This document shows positions 23,462 to 31,503 of a stretch of DNA of 44,298 bases, one piece after another (position 1 is the stretch's first letter; each line of letters begins with the position of its first letter). The notes beneath the pieces are model-generated. The model saw only the letters and a list, made by a program, of their open reading frames with translations, ran no database searches and was not told the origin of the DNA. Origin of the DNA: a virus; IMG/VR virus record IMGVR_UViG_3300037156_000113, positions 1-44,298 of that record; one strand, given 5' to 3'. The translations under genes and the position numbers were made by a program.

Positions 23462-25087
23462 TCAAATTCCTTCTTTGTCGAGAACGCGGTGGATTACGTT
23501 CATTTTCTGGAGAGCCCTAACGAAGATTTTTTCCGAAATACTGCCGGGGGCTACAAAAATTCCGGCGGTAACTAAATTCTCCTGTCCAAACCGATCGAGG
23601 CGCGACACCGCTTGTTCGTTCTGTGCTGGCACCCAATCAACTTCTGCTATGAAGCAACGAGAGCAAACTGCTTGTAAGCCGTCAACGCCCGTTCCCATGC
23701 TTTGAATGTTTCCATTGATAACCCGAATATCAGGGTTGTCAATAAACTCATTGACCCGCGCTTGCCTTTTTAGAGGCGGAACAGAGCCATCAATGCGAAG
23801 CGTGCCGTAGCGGGACAATTTCTCGTCCAAAATATCTAAAACTTCCAGGTGCCATCCGAACAGCACCACCTTCTCCCCGTCGGATCCATCGAGCCAATCG
23901 GCCACATATTCGGCAATCTGCGGCGCGAGAGCAATTCCCATAAGCCGCCGAACTTCGGCAATGTGACCTAGCACCTGGATATTTTTAACAGTCTGGACGT
24001 CGGAAATATCAATATCCAGCATACTTTCTTCGGCTAGTGCTGCCTTGACTGCGCCGGTTTCGGTGAGGCGAATAATTTCATAGTGCGGGGGCTTGAGCTG
24101 AGTCAAAACATCACGCTTTTCATGTCGGGTTAAAATATTGACCCTCAGACGATTTTGCAATTCACTTTCCAGCGACGTGCTTTCGAGATTATGCCGTTTG
24201 CCGTGGATCGTTTTTATTGTGGCAATTTTGTTATATTTTTCCTTAAATTTCTCCATCCCCATAAAATCTATCGCTTCATGGTCAAAAAACCTTAAAACCA
24301 CATACGCCTCGGACGGCCGGTTCAACAAAATAGTCCCTGATAAAGCCAAAACATGATCGCAGTAGCTAGCGATTGCGGGCATATCCGTTTCGCCATGATG
24401 AAATTTACCCTTGGCATTTCCTAAAATTGCGCGTGTTCTAATTGCATCAATCGACTTGAGCGCGTGGGCTTCGTCAATAATCAGGACTTTCCACTGATAT
24501 TTGGCGATAGCTTTGATAATCGCTGGATTTGTCGCCGCATTGTAGCTGATAATCTGGTAGTGTGCCGTAGGGTGAATTCCATCTTTAACGTTGAGCATGA
24601 CGCTCACTTTGACGTTGGGAATTGTGGACCACTCTTTAATTTTATCCGCCCATTGCAGTCGGATTGACGCGGGGACAATTATCAAAGTCCGGTAACTTTC
24701 TAACTCATTGCAGAAGGCGATTGCCATCGGGCTCTTTCCGAGCCCCGGGGCGTCCCCAATAAGGCCACCACCACGGGCGAGCACATAATCTAAGCTGGCG
24801 CGTTGAAAAGGCCACAGCTCACGTCCTGGAGGCAGACGTTTAGTTCCGCGACCGTCTAACGCCCTGCTGGCTTCAATTTCCTTGTGATAGCCCGCGAGAG
24901 CGGGAACATCGTCGGCTAAATCGCACAGTGAGTAGGGGTTTGATGAAAACAGAATTGCTTCCTCACGTGAACTAGCCGACGTGCTAAACGCAAGCCCCCG
25001 GTAACTCATGAGGGTTGCAACTTCATTTTTATTGACGGAGGGGACCCGGAGAACGAAAGTCCCATTGGTGCCTTGTTGGACTTTCAT
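23462..25087 (-). CDS. SNF2-type superfamily 2 DNA helicase/translocase
   Basis: 541 residues, ATG in an ATGA overlap with the methyltransferase gene. Walker A is GDAPGLGKS (111-119) and Walker B is the DEAH box at 205-208 in VLIIDEAHAL. Motif III is LALSGTILLNRP. The C-terminal lobe has VLFGWHLEVLDIL, INGNIQSMGTGVDGLQ and the motif VI region QAVSRLDRFGQ. This is the compact SNF2/SMARCAL1-like phage helicase family, probably acting on replication or recombination forks. Confidence 0.85.
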   Translation of the reverse strand: MKVQQGTNGTFVLRVPSVNKNEVATLMSYRGLAFSTSASSREEAILFSSNPYSLCDLADDVPALAGYHKEIEASRALDGRGTKRLPPGRELWPFQRASLDYVLARGGGLIGDAPGLGKSPMAIAFCNELESYRTLIIVPASIRLQWADKIKEWSTIPNVKVSVMLNVKDGIHPTAHYQIISYNAATNPAIIKAIAKYQWKVLIIDEAHALKSIDAIRTRAILGNAKGKFHHGETDMPAIASYCDHVLALSGTILLNRPSEAYVVLRFFDHEAIDFMGMEKFKEKYNKIATIKTIHGKRHNLESTSLESELQNRLRVNILTRHEKRDVLTQLKPPHYEIIRLTETGAVKAALAEESMLDIDISDVQTVKNIQVLGHIAEVRRLMGIALAPQIAEYVADWLDGSDGEKVVLFGWHLEVLDILDEKLSRYGTLRIDGSVPPLKRQARVNEFIDNPDIRVINGNIQSMGTGVDGLQAVCSRCFIAEVDWVPAQNEQAVSRLDRFGQENLVTAGIFVAPGSISEKIFVRALQKMNVIHRVLDKEGI

Positions 25088-25881
25088 AGGTCATAATCCT
25101 GCAAGGTGAAGTCGCCGTAGCGCCACGCGATATATCGCCCCAAGACAAGCGGGATTTTGGCAATCTTGGCGCTCGCTTCTTTTCGGGCTTTGCTCTTGGA
25201 GCCGGTTAACCGTGAAATCGAAGGTTGCGAAGAATTGAACCCATCTCCGCCTTGCTTAATCCCCGTCGCTTCCACACCGCAATCACGGGAAGTAAACCGC
25301 GCCCCTTTGCCAATATCTGTGCGGCGAACCGAAGCAGTCTGAAAAGCCCCTTTGCTTTCGCCATCGAAGCGAAACCCAGGAACTTTGAGCGGCCGGCCCT
25401 TTGGCAATGGCATCGGAACATCCCCCCACAGATAATAGGAGCCGAAGTGCCCTTGCGCCTTTCCAACCCATTCTTGAGCCCCACGCACGTTCTCCACCAC
25501 CATAGGAATATGCCGGCCAGCAGCGTCAGAGGCTTCGCGCTGAATGCGAAAACAGGCATCAAATATCTGGTTGAGTTTTATCCGCTCTGAGCCCGTTTCA
25601 TCGGCTAGAATCTTGGACCGCTTGGCTTTGGCCAGTTTCCAAGGCATTGCCATATAGGAGTATTGCTGACACGGCGGCGAAGCCACGAGCAAATCGACGT
25701 GAGCAAACTGTGAACCATGGAGTTCCAGAATGTCCGCGATTACCAAATCTCCCGGGTAACTTTCGTTGCCATATCGGTGTTCTTCAATATCATAGCCCAC
25801 AACGTGATAACCTTCGGCTTGAAGTCCCTCGGTCCATCCTCCCAAGCCGCAGCAAAGATCGACCGCCTCCCACACTTTCAC
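25084..25881 (-). CDS. C5-cytosine DNA methyltransferase-like protein
   Basis: 265 residues with a GTG start at 25881 in a GTGA overlap. Motif I is DLCCGLGGWTEG, motif IV is ASPPCQQYS with the catalytic Cys71, and motif VI is VVENVRGAQEWVG. The target-recognition region is short and the usual motif X is replaced by a basic stretch (SKSKARKEASAKIAK) before IPLVLGRYIAWR. It may methylate phage DNA against host restriction. It ends QDYDL with an overlapping start for the helicase. Confidence 0.8.
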   Translation of the reverse strand: MKVWEAVDLCCGLGGWTEGLQAEGYHVVGYDIEEHRYGNESYPGDLVIADILELHGSQFAHVDLLVASPPCQQYSYMAMPWKLAKAKRSKILADETGSERIKLNQIFDACFRIQREASDAAGRHIPMVVENVRGAQEWVGKAQGHFGSYYLWGDVPMPLPKGRPLKVPGFRFDGESKGAFQTASVRRTDIGKGARFTSRDCGVEATGIKQGGDGFNSSQPSISRLTGSKSKARKEASAKIAKIPLVLGRYIAWRYGDFTLQDYDL

Positions 25882-26189
25882 AAGTCATAATCCGTATAAA
25901 TCGAATCCTGAACCAAGCGAAGAAAGATCATCGTATCTTCTACGAGATTATGCAGGGCTGTCATGGCGCGAGGATCGTCGAATGCGGCAAGAATTTCAGC
26001 CAGAGACATCCCGGCCATCTGCGCCGCTGCGATCAATTTGGCGCGGTCCACATGTTCTCGGGTGAACTCCCGCGCTCCGAACCGATCACGGCTCACAGGC
26101 CCGAGCAATCCCCGTCCCTCCCAAATATGCACTCCCCGCACCGTAGTTCGTCCAGCTTTGGCAATGTCAGCCGTAGTAAGATTAGCCAT
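25878..26189 (-). CDS. MerR-family-like regulator
   Basis: 103 residues. TTADIAKAGRTTVRGVHIWEGRGLLGPVSRDRFGAREFT matches the MerR helix-turn-helix plus wing (quoted here in sense only; key elements are the AD.A....V....IW.GRGLL turn and the R.F.REFT wing), followed by a helix with AAAQMAGMSLAEI. No effector domain of size remains. It may act on phage or host promoters. It overlaps the upstream gene by eight bases and ends TDYDL with an overlapping GTG start downstream. Confidence 0.65.
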   Translation of the reverse strand: MANLTTADIAKAGRTTVRGVHIWEGRGLLGPVSRDRFGAREFTREHVDRAKLIAAAQMAGMSLAEILAAFDDPRAMTALHNLVEDTMIFLRLVQDSIYTDYDL

Positions 26190-26670
26190 GCAAAATTTCC
26201 TCTAGCTCTGCTTGTGTCAAGCGGCGATCACGCCAATAGGTGATATTCTCGCAGATGAAATATTCCGTTGGTGTTGAGTTCTTTTCGAACCAATCGCCGC
26301 TTCCAACTCCGTCGAAAGATGGAGCAATTTGATCCGAACGCCTGACGATCGGCAGGCCGTAGAATTTCAGTTCATTCGCCAGCCGATTAGGTGACGGGGC
26401 TTCGGTCATCCGCTTTTCCAGGCCCAAGGCCAGCTTGAGCGCGGGCCAGAAAAATGACAGTTCGCTCGCCGCGTAAAACGGACGCTTGAAATTGACATAC
26501 TCCAGCCATAGCCGAAGCGCCGCGGCATCCTGCCCGTTATGCGCTTCCGCCCACTTGAGCGACGTTTCTAGCAGCTCGCGGATAAGGCCCGGCTTGCTGC
26601 CGCGTTCGATCATTACCCGCACGATTTGATAGGTCGCTCCGCCTTTCGACGGAGTTGGAAGCGGGCTCAT
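26182..26670 (-). CDS. Hypothetical protein
   Basis: 162 residues; ATG at 26670 follows GGGAGG by eight bases, a strong ribosome site. N-terminal helical part (IREL.ETSLKWAEAHNG, LRLWLEYVNFKRPFYAAS) and a C-terminal part with an acidic Trp-rich stretch (FFWPALKLALG earlier; SGDWFEKNS later). I do not recognise a family. It sits in the replication operon between a small protein and the MerR-like gene. Confidence 0.55.
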   Translation of the reverse strand: MSPLPTPSKGGATYQIVRVMIERGSKPGLIRELLETSLKWAEAHNGQDAAALRLWLEYVNFKRPFYAASELSFFWPALKLALGLEKRMTEAPSPNRLANELKFYGLPIVRRSDQIAPSFDGVGSGDWFEKNSTPTEYFICENITYWRDRRLTQAELEEILHG

Positions 26671-26834
26671 ATTGTCGGCCTCCCATAATAGGCAATAACC
26701 GTTTCGGGGTTCAAAGGATGGAGGCGAGCAAGGATTAATTTTACCACCCCATGCTTTTTGGAATTCTGCATAGGCTGCACAATTTCATGCTCGCCGTAGG
26801 CCCGAATATGGACCGCACCTTTCGGGCTTTTCAT
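26667..26834 (-). CDS. Small hypothetical protein
   Basis: 55 residues. The ATG at 26834 overlaps the FDL-TGA end of the upstream gene and the TGA overlaps the next ATG, which supports translation. The product begins MKSPKGAVHIRAYGEHEI and contains GVVKLILARLHPL, a short beta-prone sequence. No family recognised. Confidence 0.6.
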   Translation of the reverse strand: MKSPKGAVHIRAYGEHEIVQPMQNSKKHGVVKLILARLHPLNPETVIAYYGRPTI

Positions 26835-27067
26835 AGGTCAAATTCCTTATCCTGCGGCGCCAAGCCCCGTTCGAAAGCTTCGCGGGACATAACCGGCATA
26901 GGGCCGATCCATGCTATGACTTCATCGGGATAATTCTCGGATGAATTCGGGAACCGCCAATCTTTGCCAACGCGCAAGATCAAATGAGGCTCCAACCATC
27001 CGAAATGCCCGATGACGAAAACAACATACCGGCCATCGAACGACGGTGTTCCAGTTTCAATTTTCAT
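26831..27067 (-). CDS. Small DUF551-like protein
   Basis: 78 residues. The pattern TPSFDGRYVVFVIGHF, LRVGKDWRFP and VIAWIGPMPV resembles small phage proteins that end in an IAW.PLP-type block (DUF551-like). Function unknown. Both ends overlap neighbours through the TTTGACCTATGAAAA junction sequence. Confidence 0.55.
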   Translation of the reverse strand: MKIETGTPSFDGRYVVFVIGHFGWLEPHLILRVGKDWRFPNSSENYPDEVIAWIGPMPVMSREAFERGLAPQDKEFDL

Positions 27068-28977
27068 AGGTCAAACTCCGAGTTTCCAGGTATCCGCCAC
27101 TTTTTTGTGGTCGGCTCATAAAACATTTGAATGTCCTGCCGATATTTCAATTCTTGCGAAACCTTAGCGCGGTCCACTCCAAATTTCTTTGCCAGCTCTT
27201 GCACTAGAAGCGCCGGGCTAGTGCGGGAGCCTAATTCGGTTATCATTGCGCAAACCGTCTCGGGATCGCTCCAGCTAATCTTGCTCTTTCCAGCCTTGGC
27301 TTCCGCGGCGGGGACTTCCTCCGTTCGTGCCAGCATAATCGAATTGCTGTATTTCTTAATTTCCAGATAAAACGGATTTTCAGGAATATCAACCTCTTTA
27401 AGCTTTTTGACTTTCAAACTTGTGCCGCTCCCGGTCTTTTTTGCGTATATCACCGCGTCAGAGTTATCGACGAAAACTTGCCCGCCGCGCAGGCCCCGGT
27501 TTTCATCCTTGCCAGTGTGGCCGGTTGAAAGTACAAAGCAATCAAAATATGTGGAAATATCTTCGCAGTGCTTGAGCATCATCTTGCCGTCATTATTCGA
27601 ATTCTCGTCTAAGCCGTTCATCATCCGGGTTAGGGTATCGATCACGAATAAATCTGGCTTGATCTTGTTTTGCACCAGCCAGTTCCGAATTTCCTCCCAT
27701 CCTTCCTTATCGCCGAACGACGGCACGCCGGGCACAATGTAGAATTCCAGGCCCTCGGCGTCGGGATCTAACCCATGATGCTCGCACCAGGAATCGACGC
27801 GCTCTTGCTGGAGCGCAAATCTGGATTCGCCGGCCAGGAACACAACCGAATGCTTGACCGGCGGGGCTCCCCATTGCCCGGCGATCCCGTGCGCCAGTGT
27901 CAGAGCCCAATCCAGCGCCACGAAAGTCTTGTAGCTGCCCGAGAGGCCATAGAGGATCCCCACGCCGACGTCGGGCAGGAACCCGGGCACCAGCCACTTG
28001 GCTTCCCGCTTTTCCTGCCGTGCGTCTCGCAGCAACATTGGCTCGAAACGCTTGCGAGCTGGAGCGGCCGGATCGTCGGCGAATTCCATACCGGCGAACT
28101 TAGCGAAGGCGTCCTGGTTGGTATCAAAGCCCTTGGCTCCGGCCGCGCCTTCATCGCTGTATTTTAGGACACGCTCAATCTTCTGTTCAATCTCCCAATC
28201 CTCCCAGGGCGGGGAGCAATGCGGGTTCCACATTTCTTCTAGCAGCTCCAGTGCTGCGCCTGGGGAAATCCCCTTGTCCATGATCGAGGCGACAACCTTG
28301 TAGCATGTGTCATCCCCGCCAGAGCCTTCGACCGACACCCGGCCATCTTTGATATAGTTCGCCAGGAGGTCCCGGCATGTTTGGATATTCCGCGGGTTGT
28401 CTTTAGAAACGTCCCGCTCCAGGAGTGACGCGCCCCGCTTGCGCTCGGGTACTACCTGGAGGACGGCCGCATTCATCGGCTCCAGAGTGCCCGAGACATA
28501 TTCGTAGGAGCCGTCAACCGTTTTTGGCCCCGCCACGGTCCTGGATCCAGGCAACACCACATAGCCAGTGGATTTCATTTTTCCCGAACGCTCTTCCAGA
28601 TAGCCGCCCCGGGTATCAATGCCGGGCGCGATCGTGCTAGCCGTTGTCGGACCATAGCCGCGGAAATAGTGGTGGAACCCGCCGCGGGGGGTTTTGACGG
28701 TGTAGGAACGCGCCACGGCTTCCTTTAGGCCGGGGATCTTCTCTTGCAGCTCGCGCCATGCCGGAATGCCCGCGGGGTCAATGTCAAAAACGAAAAGGCC
28801 AGAAGGTCCACAGGCAACCCCCCAATTCAGGTCTGGCATTCCCGCATCCCATTGCGCCAGTTGCGCGGGATCGTCGGTTGCCCGAACTTGCCATCCAAAG
28901 GAGAGAGCGGGCAGCTTGTCGCCAGGGAGACAAGGGAACACCTTGACGCCTGCCAACTCTGCCGGTAAATTGACCAT
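27064..28977 (-). CDS. Primase-helicase (prim-pol domain plus RepA-like AAA ATPase)
   Basis: 637 residues. The N-terminal prim-pol domain has GVACGPSGLFVFDID (catalytic D65, D67) and RGGFHHYFRG (H102, H103). A helical primase C-terminal-like part at about 200-270 precedes the ATPase: Walker A GLSGSYKT (344-351) and Walker B PDLFVIDTLTRM (D447), then STGHTGKD and a sensor region, as in RepA/AAA_25 helicases. A C-terminal winged-helix-like part ends SEFDL. It would prime and unwind DNA for the family A polymerase. A strong hairpin lies just upstream. Confidence 0.88.
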   Translation of the reverse strand: MVNLPAELAGVKVFPCLPGDKLPALSFGWQVRATDDPAQLAQWDAGMPDLNWGVACGPSGLFVFDIDPAGIPAWRELQEKIPGLKEAVARSYTVKTPRGGFHHYFRGYGPTTASTIAPGIDTRGGYLEERSGKMKSTGYVVLPGSRTVAGPKTVDGSYEYVSGTLEPMNAAVLQVVPERKRGASLLERDVSKDNPRNIQTCRDLLANYIKDGRVSVEGSGGDDTCYKVVASIMDKGISPGAALELLEEMWNPHCSPPWEDWEIEQKIERVLKYSDEGAAGAKGFDTNQDAFAKFAGMEFADDPAAPARKRFEPMLLRDARQEKREAKWLVPGFLPDVGVGILYGLSGSYKTFVALDWALTLAHGIAGQWGAPPVKHSVVFLAGESRFALQQERVDSWCEHHGLDPDAEGLEFYIVPGVPSFGDKEGWEEIRNWLVQNKIKPDLFVIDTLTRMMNGLDENSNNDGKMMLKHCEDISTYFDCFVLSTGHTGKDENRGLRGGQVFVDNSDAVIYAKKTGSGTSLKVKKLKEVDIPENPFYLEIKKYSNSIMLARTEEVPAAEAKAGKSKISWSDPETVCAMITELGSRTSPALLVQELAKKFGVDRAKVSQELKYRQDIQMFYEPTTKKWRIPGNSEFDL

Positions 28978-29002
28978 TGTTCACCCTTGAATGTTCACCC
29001 CA

Positions 29003-29036
29003 GAGCCCCGCGCGTTGTCCAGACGTTGCGGGGCTC
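29003..29036 (-). promoter_or_regulatory. 9-bp hairpin and repeated leader before the primase-helicase gene
   Basis: GAGCCCCGC (29003-29011) pairs perfectly with GCGGGGCTC (29028-29036) around a 16-base loop. In the leftward mRNA it is followed by two direct copies of GGGTGAACA, the second ending at the ATG of the primase-helicase. There is no T-run. A translational or attenuation control element is plausible. Confidence 0.45.
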
Positions 29037-29039
29037 GAA

Positions 29040-29243
29040 CTATATAGACTGCCCTAACGTAACGTCCCGGTCAATCCGCCCCATCTTGTGCAGCCAGCCA
29101 AGGGGGCCAGCTAGCCCTAGTGTCAAGAGGGGGATCTTTCCAGGCATAGGACAACTCGGGCCAGCGCGCTCGAAATAGAGACGGGCGCTTTCGGCGTCAG
29201 GGAACCGCTGGAATAGTTCGAACGTGCTGATGCTGGACTTGCT
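29040..29243 (-). CDS. Small protein resembling a transposase zinc-ribbon N-terminus
   Basis: 67 residues from the ATG at 29243. FELFQRFPDAESARLYFERA closely matches the start of the IS1595-type zinc-ribbon module, and SCPMPGKIPLLT follows where the CP.C knuckle should be. Only one Cys is kept, so the zinc site looks degraded. No transposase catalytic part follows. It may be a domesticated or decaying fragment. Confidence 0.45.
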   Translation of the reverse strand, partial: SKSSISTFELFQRFPDAESARLYFERAGPSCPMPGKIPLLTLGLAGPLGWLHKMGRIDRDVTLGQSI

Positions 29244-29247
29244 CATC

Positions 29248-29661
29248 TCAATATCCAATCGGGCCAATTAGGCATAAGCCAGTGGAAAAACCTACGTCCG
29301 CCGCCTTCTGAGTGCAGTCCACGGCAGAACTACCTTCGATCACGATATGGACGCGAATATCTCTCGCCTCGCCTGTGTGCGACTTTGCGCGGGGGACGCG
29401 GACATCCGCGTAATAGCGGCGGATCATTGAAAGAGTCCTTCCGCTTCGCACTGCGCCATGAATGCTTCCATCCGTTCGCGCTTGGCGTTCGCGCTTGGCG
29501 ATCACCTTGGCGGGCGACTTACGGTAATCCTTGAACTCGCCGCAGTTGCGGCATTGCTTCCCATAACGGATGACGTTGAAATCATCGTCATAGAGCGGAA
29601 CCATCTGGTCAAAGAGCGCCCCGCCAGAGGGGCAGCAGGTTTTGCAGATTTCGCTTTTCAT
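29248..29661 (-). CDS. Zinc-ribbon hypothetical protein
   Basis: 137 residues. The ATG at 29661 is six bases after AAAGGA, so it is preferred to the ATG at 29667. Two Cys pairs (CKTCC near the N-terminus and CRNCG at about residue 37) suggest a zinc ribbon, then a basic stretch (KSPAKVIAKRERQAR). The middle SMIRRYYADVRVPRAK and the C-terminal part are unfamiliar. A promoter-like sequence lies directly upstream. Confidence 0.55.
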   Translation of the reverse strand: MKSEICKTCCPSGGALFDQMVPLYDDDFNVIRYGKQCRNCGEFKDYRKSPAKVIAKRERQARTDGSIHGAVRSGRTLSMIRRYYADVRVPRAKSHTGEARDIRVHIVIEGSSAVDCTQKAADVGFSTGLCLIGPIGY

Positions 29662-29682
29662 GTTCATTCCTTTCTCATTTTC

Positions 29683-29709
29683 CCTATAACACTAGGTAAT
29701 AGCTGTCAA
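29683..29709 (-). promoter_or_regulatory. Candidate leftward sigma70-like promoter
   Basis: On the minus strand TTGACA (29704-29709) is followed after 15 bases by TATAGG (29683-29688), just upstream of the zinc-ribbon gene. The -35 is perfect; the spacer is shorter than the optimal 17. Confidence 0.4.
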
Positions 29710-29723
29710 GTGTGAACAAATGG

Positions 29724-30281
29724 TTAAAGGTCAAATTGTTTTTGAAAAAATTGCGTCACTCGGTTTTCCGTTGCGCTCATTCCCTCTAGAGCGGGATCCT
29801 GACGCGCTTTGGCAATCGCTCTGGAAACCCTTTGCGCGGTGAATTCCAATAGGTGTTCAGGCACATTCAGCAACGCTCTAACGGCAACATAGTGATAGTC
29901 GCAACCCTTTTCAGGGATCACACTCGCAATCCATCGGGCAAACTGACTGATTCGGTTTTCGTCATTGGTTGCAGCCCCGTCAATCAAAGCATGTGGAATT
30001 GCATCGAGCGGCAAAGATTCGCCGATGGCGTCACCTAGTGGCTTGAGATTATTTTTTGCAAACCAAACTAGATCCTCCCCCATTAATTTCAACCATGTGG
30101 GATTGCGCAGCAATAAGGTGCGATGGTAGCTTGATAGCTGATTGGCTTTTCGCAAAGATATCACAATATCTTCAAATGGGTTTGAAGCGGTTAGGGCGTT
30201 TAGGCACCCGGCCTCAAACATTTCCTTCACCTTTTTTAGGGGAATTTTATATTCCTTTGATATTTGGTAGATAGTTTTCAT
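29724..30281 (-). CDS. First leftward gene, HTH-like N-terminus
   Basis: 185 residues. The N-terminus (TIYQISKEYKIPLKKVKEMF) reads as a MerR/excisionase-type helix-turn-helix start. The remainder is helical (WFAKNNLKPLGDAIGE, LLEFTAQRVSRAIAKAR) and of unknown family. It ends KQFDL-TAA with no overlapping downstream start. As the promoter-proximal early gene next to repeated elements it is a candidate regulator of the control region. Confidence 0.6.
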   Translation of the reverse strand: MKTIYQISKEYKIPLKKVKEMFEAGCLNALTASNPFEDIVISLRKANQLSSYHRTLLLRNPTWLKLMGEDLVWFAKNNLKPLGDAIGESLPLDAIPHALIDGAATNDENRISQFARWIASVIPEKGCDYHYVAVRALLNVPEHLLEFTAQRVSRAIAKARQDPALEGMSATENRVTQFFQKQFDL

Positions 30282-30301
30282 AATTTAACCCCTTTTAGTG
30301 A

Positions 30302-30320
30302 TTAGATTGGTTAGGTTCCT
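30302..30320 (+). repeat. 19-bp direct repeat, copy 1
   Basis: TTAGATTGGTTAGGTTCCT, repeated exactly at 30406-30424 (start-to-start 104 bp). Each copy itself contains two GGTTAG-like half units. Likely operator or iteron in the control region. Confidence 0.7.
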
Positions 30321-30405
30321 TACCTGCCCTAATCACGTTTTATTGCATTTAGTCAATAGTCCGTCAACCCTTTTTATATCTAAAGTTTTCAATGACTTAA
30401 TGTGG

Positions 30406-30424
30406 TTAGATTGGTTAGGTTCCT
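30406..30424 (+). repeat. 19-bp direct repeat, copy 2
   Basis: Exact second copy of the 19-base element at 30302-30320. Copies flank promoter-like sequences for the leftward arm. Confidence 0.7.
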
Positions 30425-30684
30425 ATCTCGTAATGCGCGTGCGCCCGAATAGTGCGAAGCAATCCGCTTCACTCATTCCAGCCTACGCCTATCGGCGCTT
30501 AACGGCTTCCATTCGTTCAGCTCAAATAATTTTAAAATCTCAAAATCTTATAATTCTCTAAATTTTCAAAACGCTTTAAGCCCATTTTTCAACCCTCGCG
30601 TGGCATTCCAACACTCACCCGCGCCAAAATTCACTATTTCTTAATTTTTCCCCATTATCCTGGCCAATGAAAGGAATTTCCATC

Positions 30685-30849
30685 ATGTCTAGGGATTATT
30701 CAAAGGTTCGCAAAGAATTTTGGGCCATGAAAACCCGCGAAGGGATCAGGTCCGATATGATCTTGGCCCGGTTAGACGGTAATCCCGAAGCATACTGGCG
30801 CGCCCGTGATAGATTGGCGGAAGCATTCCCCGATCTTCGCAATAATTGA
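30685..30849 (+). CDS. Small helical protein, first rightward gene
   Basis: 54 residues; ATG at 30685 is nine bases after AAAGGA (the ATG at 30667 lacks a site). The sequence (SKVRKEFWAMKTREG, SDMILARLDGNPEAYWRARD) is helical and charged with no known domain. It stands alone before a strong promoter, so it may be a regulator of that region. Confidence 0.55.
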   Translation: MSRDYSKVRKEFWAMKTREGIRSDMILARLDGNPEAYWRARDRLAEAFPDLRNN

Positions 30850-31503
30850 TTATTATTTGAAATTATCCCTTGACACCTATGCCCTTATGTCATATCATAG
30901 GGGCATAGGGCAGGGAATTAGGGCATGGTCGATCGAAATTGCGGAAAGGATGCTTTTTTGAAATTTCTCTCGGCATGGGGGAGTGGTTAGAATGCGCAGC
31001 GCGATCGCCGGGCCGGGGTCAACCCGCTCGATATTTTCCAAATTTCCCCTTAGCATCCCCTAACGTAATAGCTGCCATGCCTCCCAAGCGGCCCCCTTGC
31101 CAAGTCCAAATCTCTCTGATAAATTGCAATCAATTCCCACGACTACCGCCCTGTGACGACTACGAAGCGGAACCATAGTATGCGGGGATTGGAGGGGCTT
31201 TTCTGGTGGGCCTCACGGGGGAAGGCATCCCAACCGAGTGTGGGCCATGCCGATAAATAAACTCCCCTTGAACGATCAGACGGCTACCCGAGCCGAAGGT
31301 GTTCCATTTTAGCACATGGGCCCAAAACACCACGGGAATTTTCCAATTGACACGACCGACCAGAAACAACTACCAACTCCAAACGCGGCCCGGCCCCGAG
31401 GCGTGACAAGCGTTCAATTCCCATGATTGTGGTATCTCATGGAAAGCGAGAACTACAATATCGGGCACGCCATCACGCTACGATACCAACCCGGAGAAAC
31501 CAC
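30850..31503 (+). other. 654-bp region without a supported gene (promoter and leader)
   Basis: It begins with the promoter/operator at 30870-30909. The rest has only weak open frames. It includes an imperfect stem formed by GGCAT-CCCA (about 31217) and TGGG-CC-ATGCC (about 31239), suggesting a structured 5' leader before the gene at 31504. No tRNA was found. Confidence 0.45.
30870..30909 (+). promoter_or_regulatory. Strong sigma70-like promoter overlaid by inverted-repeat operator
   Basis: TTGACA (30870-30875), a 17-base spacer, then TATCAT (30893-30898). CCTATGCCC (30876-30884), right after the -35, is the exact inverse of GGGCATAGG (30901-30909), right after the -10, so a dimeric repressor or activator could cover the whole promoter. 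A further GGGCAT half-site lies at 30921. Confidence 0.75.

Larger units (their letters stand above)
30282..30684. promoter_or_regulatory. Divergent control region, left part (403 bp, AT-rich)
   Basis: No convincing gene. It lies between the divergent leftward and rightward genes. It holds two copies of a 19-base direct repeat, several TTGAC-type elements on the minus strand (around 30350-30365) and a perfect TATAAT at 30549-30554 in a strongly AT-rich tract (about 30520-30600). This is the natural place for early promoters and possibly the replication origin. Confidence 0.55.

Noticed and set aside
30972-31081. tRNA-like look of AGTGGTTAGAATGC and a GGGTCAACCC hairpin, with GGCATGG / CCATGCC pairing about 100 bases apart
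   Set aside because: There is no TTC-containing T loop and no acceptor or anticodon stem at the right distances, so it is not a tRNA.
30939-31178. 79-codon plus-strand frame after the 30870 promoter
   Set aside because: TTG start, no ribosome site, low-complexity composition and no resemblance to a protein family.
31160-31369. 69-codon minus-strand frame in the rightward leader (VNWKIPVVFWAHVLKW)
   Set aside because: It would be the only leftward gene in the right arm, starts with TTG directly after a stop and has no ribosome site. It stays a weak possibility.
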